Of a stretch of DNA of 6,763 nucleotides, positions 6,337 through 6,763 are shown one piece after another. The translations under genes and the position numbers were made by a program. The DNA is taken from NCBI GenBank assembly GCA_024641465.1, contig JAHEDB010000120.1:1-6763 (forward strand), given 5' to 3'. Origin of the DNA: Chromatiales bacterium (GTDB lineage Bacteria > Pseudomonadota > Gammaproteobacteria > UBA6429 > Thiohalophilaceae). Every line of letters begins with the position of its first letter. Position 1 is the first letter of the stretch. The notes under the pieces were generated by a model that saw nothing but the letters and a program-made list of their open reading frames with translations, did not search any database and was not told where the DNA came from.

Positions 6337-6365
6337 TTGACAGCCTGTGCTTTCTCCGCTAAGTT
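6337..6365 (+). promoter_or_regulatory. Sigma-70-type promoter for tusA-tetR
   Basis: TTGACA (6337-6342), a perfect -35, is separated by 17 bases from TAAGTT (6360-6365), which keeps the three key -10 positions. Transcription would start near 6372, leaving a leader of under 30 bases with the ACGGAG Shine-Dalgarno (6385-6390). No FNR-type box is seen here, so tusA-tetR looks independent of the nos/nnrS control. Confidence 0.5.
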
Positions 6366-6399
6366 AATAAACGTTTACTTACTTACGGAGATAACCCAC

Positions 6400-6627
6400 A
6401 TGAATATCGATATGGAACTGGATGCCCGCGGCCTGAACTGCCCCCTGCCCATCCTGCGCGCCAAGAAATCCATTGCCCAGTTGGCCAGCGGTCAGGTGCT
6501 GAAGATCATCGCCACCGACCCCGGTTCGGTGAAGGATTTCGAATCCTTCTGCAAGCAGACGGGTAATGAGCTGCTGCAATCCGGCGATGAAAACGGCGAA
6601 TTCGTGTTTTTGCTGAAAAAACCCTGA
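6400..6627 (+). CDS. tusA: TusA-family sulfur carrier protein
   Basis: This 75-residue cytoplasmic protein has the TusA/SirA fold signature: LDARGLNCPLPILRAKK (7-23), with the CPxP motif that holds the sulfur-carrying Cys (C14), then ATDPGSVKDF in the second half. TusA proteins pass a cysteine-bound persulfide to partners, in tRNA thiolation, in cofactor synthesis, or in sulfur oxidation (rhd-tusA-dsrE-hdr type clusters). No such partner is visible here, so the pathway is open. The start is ATG with GGAG (6387-6390) 9 bases upstream. A longer reading from TTG at 6337 is rejected because it begins inside the -35 box. The stop overlaps the next start as TGATG, so the two genes are translationally coupled. 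Confidence 0.93.
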   Translation: MNIDMELDARGLNCPLPILRAKKSIAQLASGQVLKIIATDPGSVKDFESFCKQTGNELLQSGDENGEFVFLLKKP

Positions 6628-6763
6628 TGCCGAAACGCCTCAAGGCCAATGAACGGCGCGCCTCGATCCTGGCCGTGGCCAAGGTGCTGTTCGCCGACAA
6701 GGGCTATAACGGCGTGGCGGTGGATGAGATCGCCAGACGGCTGGGCGTCAGCCCGGCCGTCCT
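6627..6763 (+). CDS. TetR-family transcriptional regulator (N-terminal part, cut by window edge)
   Basis: Only about 45 codons are present. They encode a basic N-terminus (MPKRLKANERR), a first helix ILAVAKVLFADKGYNGVAV, and the helix-turn-helix DEIARRLGVSPAVL (residues 33-46), the standard TetR N-terminal DNA-binding domain. The ligand domain lies beyond the window, so the signal it senses cannot be inferred. ATG shares its A with the TGA stop of tusA, pointing to coupled translation from one message. The likely target is the palindrome at 6311-6328 (inference). Confidence 0.88.
   Translation, partial: MPKRLKANERRASILAVAKVLFADKGYNGVAVDEIARRLGVSPAV

Noticed and set aside
1..6763. CRISPR arrays, insertion sequences, tRNA or rRNA genes
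   Set aside because: No regular repeat-spacer array, transposase motif, terminal repeats or RNA gene signature was seen.

Overview
The window is a denitrification locus from a Gram-negative bacterium, most likely a proteobacterium. The NosZ has a twin-arginine signal and the DxHHxH copper motif of clade I, accompanied by NosR and NosD. NnrS, a TusA and a TetR regulator lie beside it. I would lean towards a gammaproteobacterium, perhaps a sulfur oxidiser because of tusA, but that placement is inference.

Layout. Minus strand, read from right to left: a nosR-nosZ-nosD operon covers positions 4392 to 1, and nosD runs off the left edge. A CRP/FNR-type box (4460-4473) lies upstream of nosR, and a -10-like hexamer sits where an activator centred at -41.5 would need it. 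A near-perfect intrinsic terminator lies in the gap between nosZ and nosD, with its T-tract touching the nosD start codon. Also on the minus strand is a 125-codon gene (4593-4970) for a small degenerate receiver-like protein, which appears to be read from a leaderless or nearly leaderless message. Plus strand: nnrS (5046-6248) diverges from that small gene. After a 151-base gap come tusA (6400-6627) and the 5' end of a tetR-family gene, overlapping by one base. A palindrome and a -35/-10 pair lie just upstream of tusA.

How it fits together. NosZ reduces nitrous oxide to dinitrogen in the cell envelope. NosR is the membrane flavo-iron-sulfur protein needed for NosZ expression and activity. NosD is needed to load copper into NosZ. 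NnrS is a haem/copper membrane protein linked to nitric oxide. Two symmetrical CRP/FNR/DNR-type boxes flank or lie inside the small receiver-like gene, one facing nosR and one facing nnrS. This suggests that oxygen or NO signals switch on both sides of the locus together. tusA-tetR looks like a separate, self-regulated unit.

Points most worth a second look: the terminator and start-site arrangement at nosZ/nosD; a lipobox-like LSGC after the Tat signal of NosZ; the FNR/DNR-like box for nnrS buried in the neighbouring gene; and the small pseudo-receiver gene itself.
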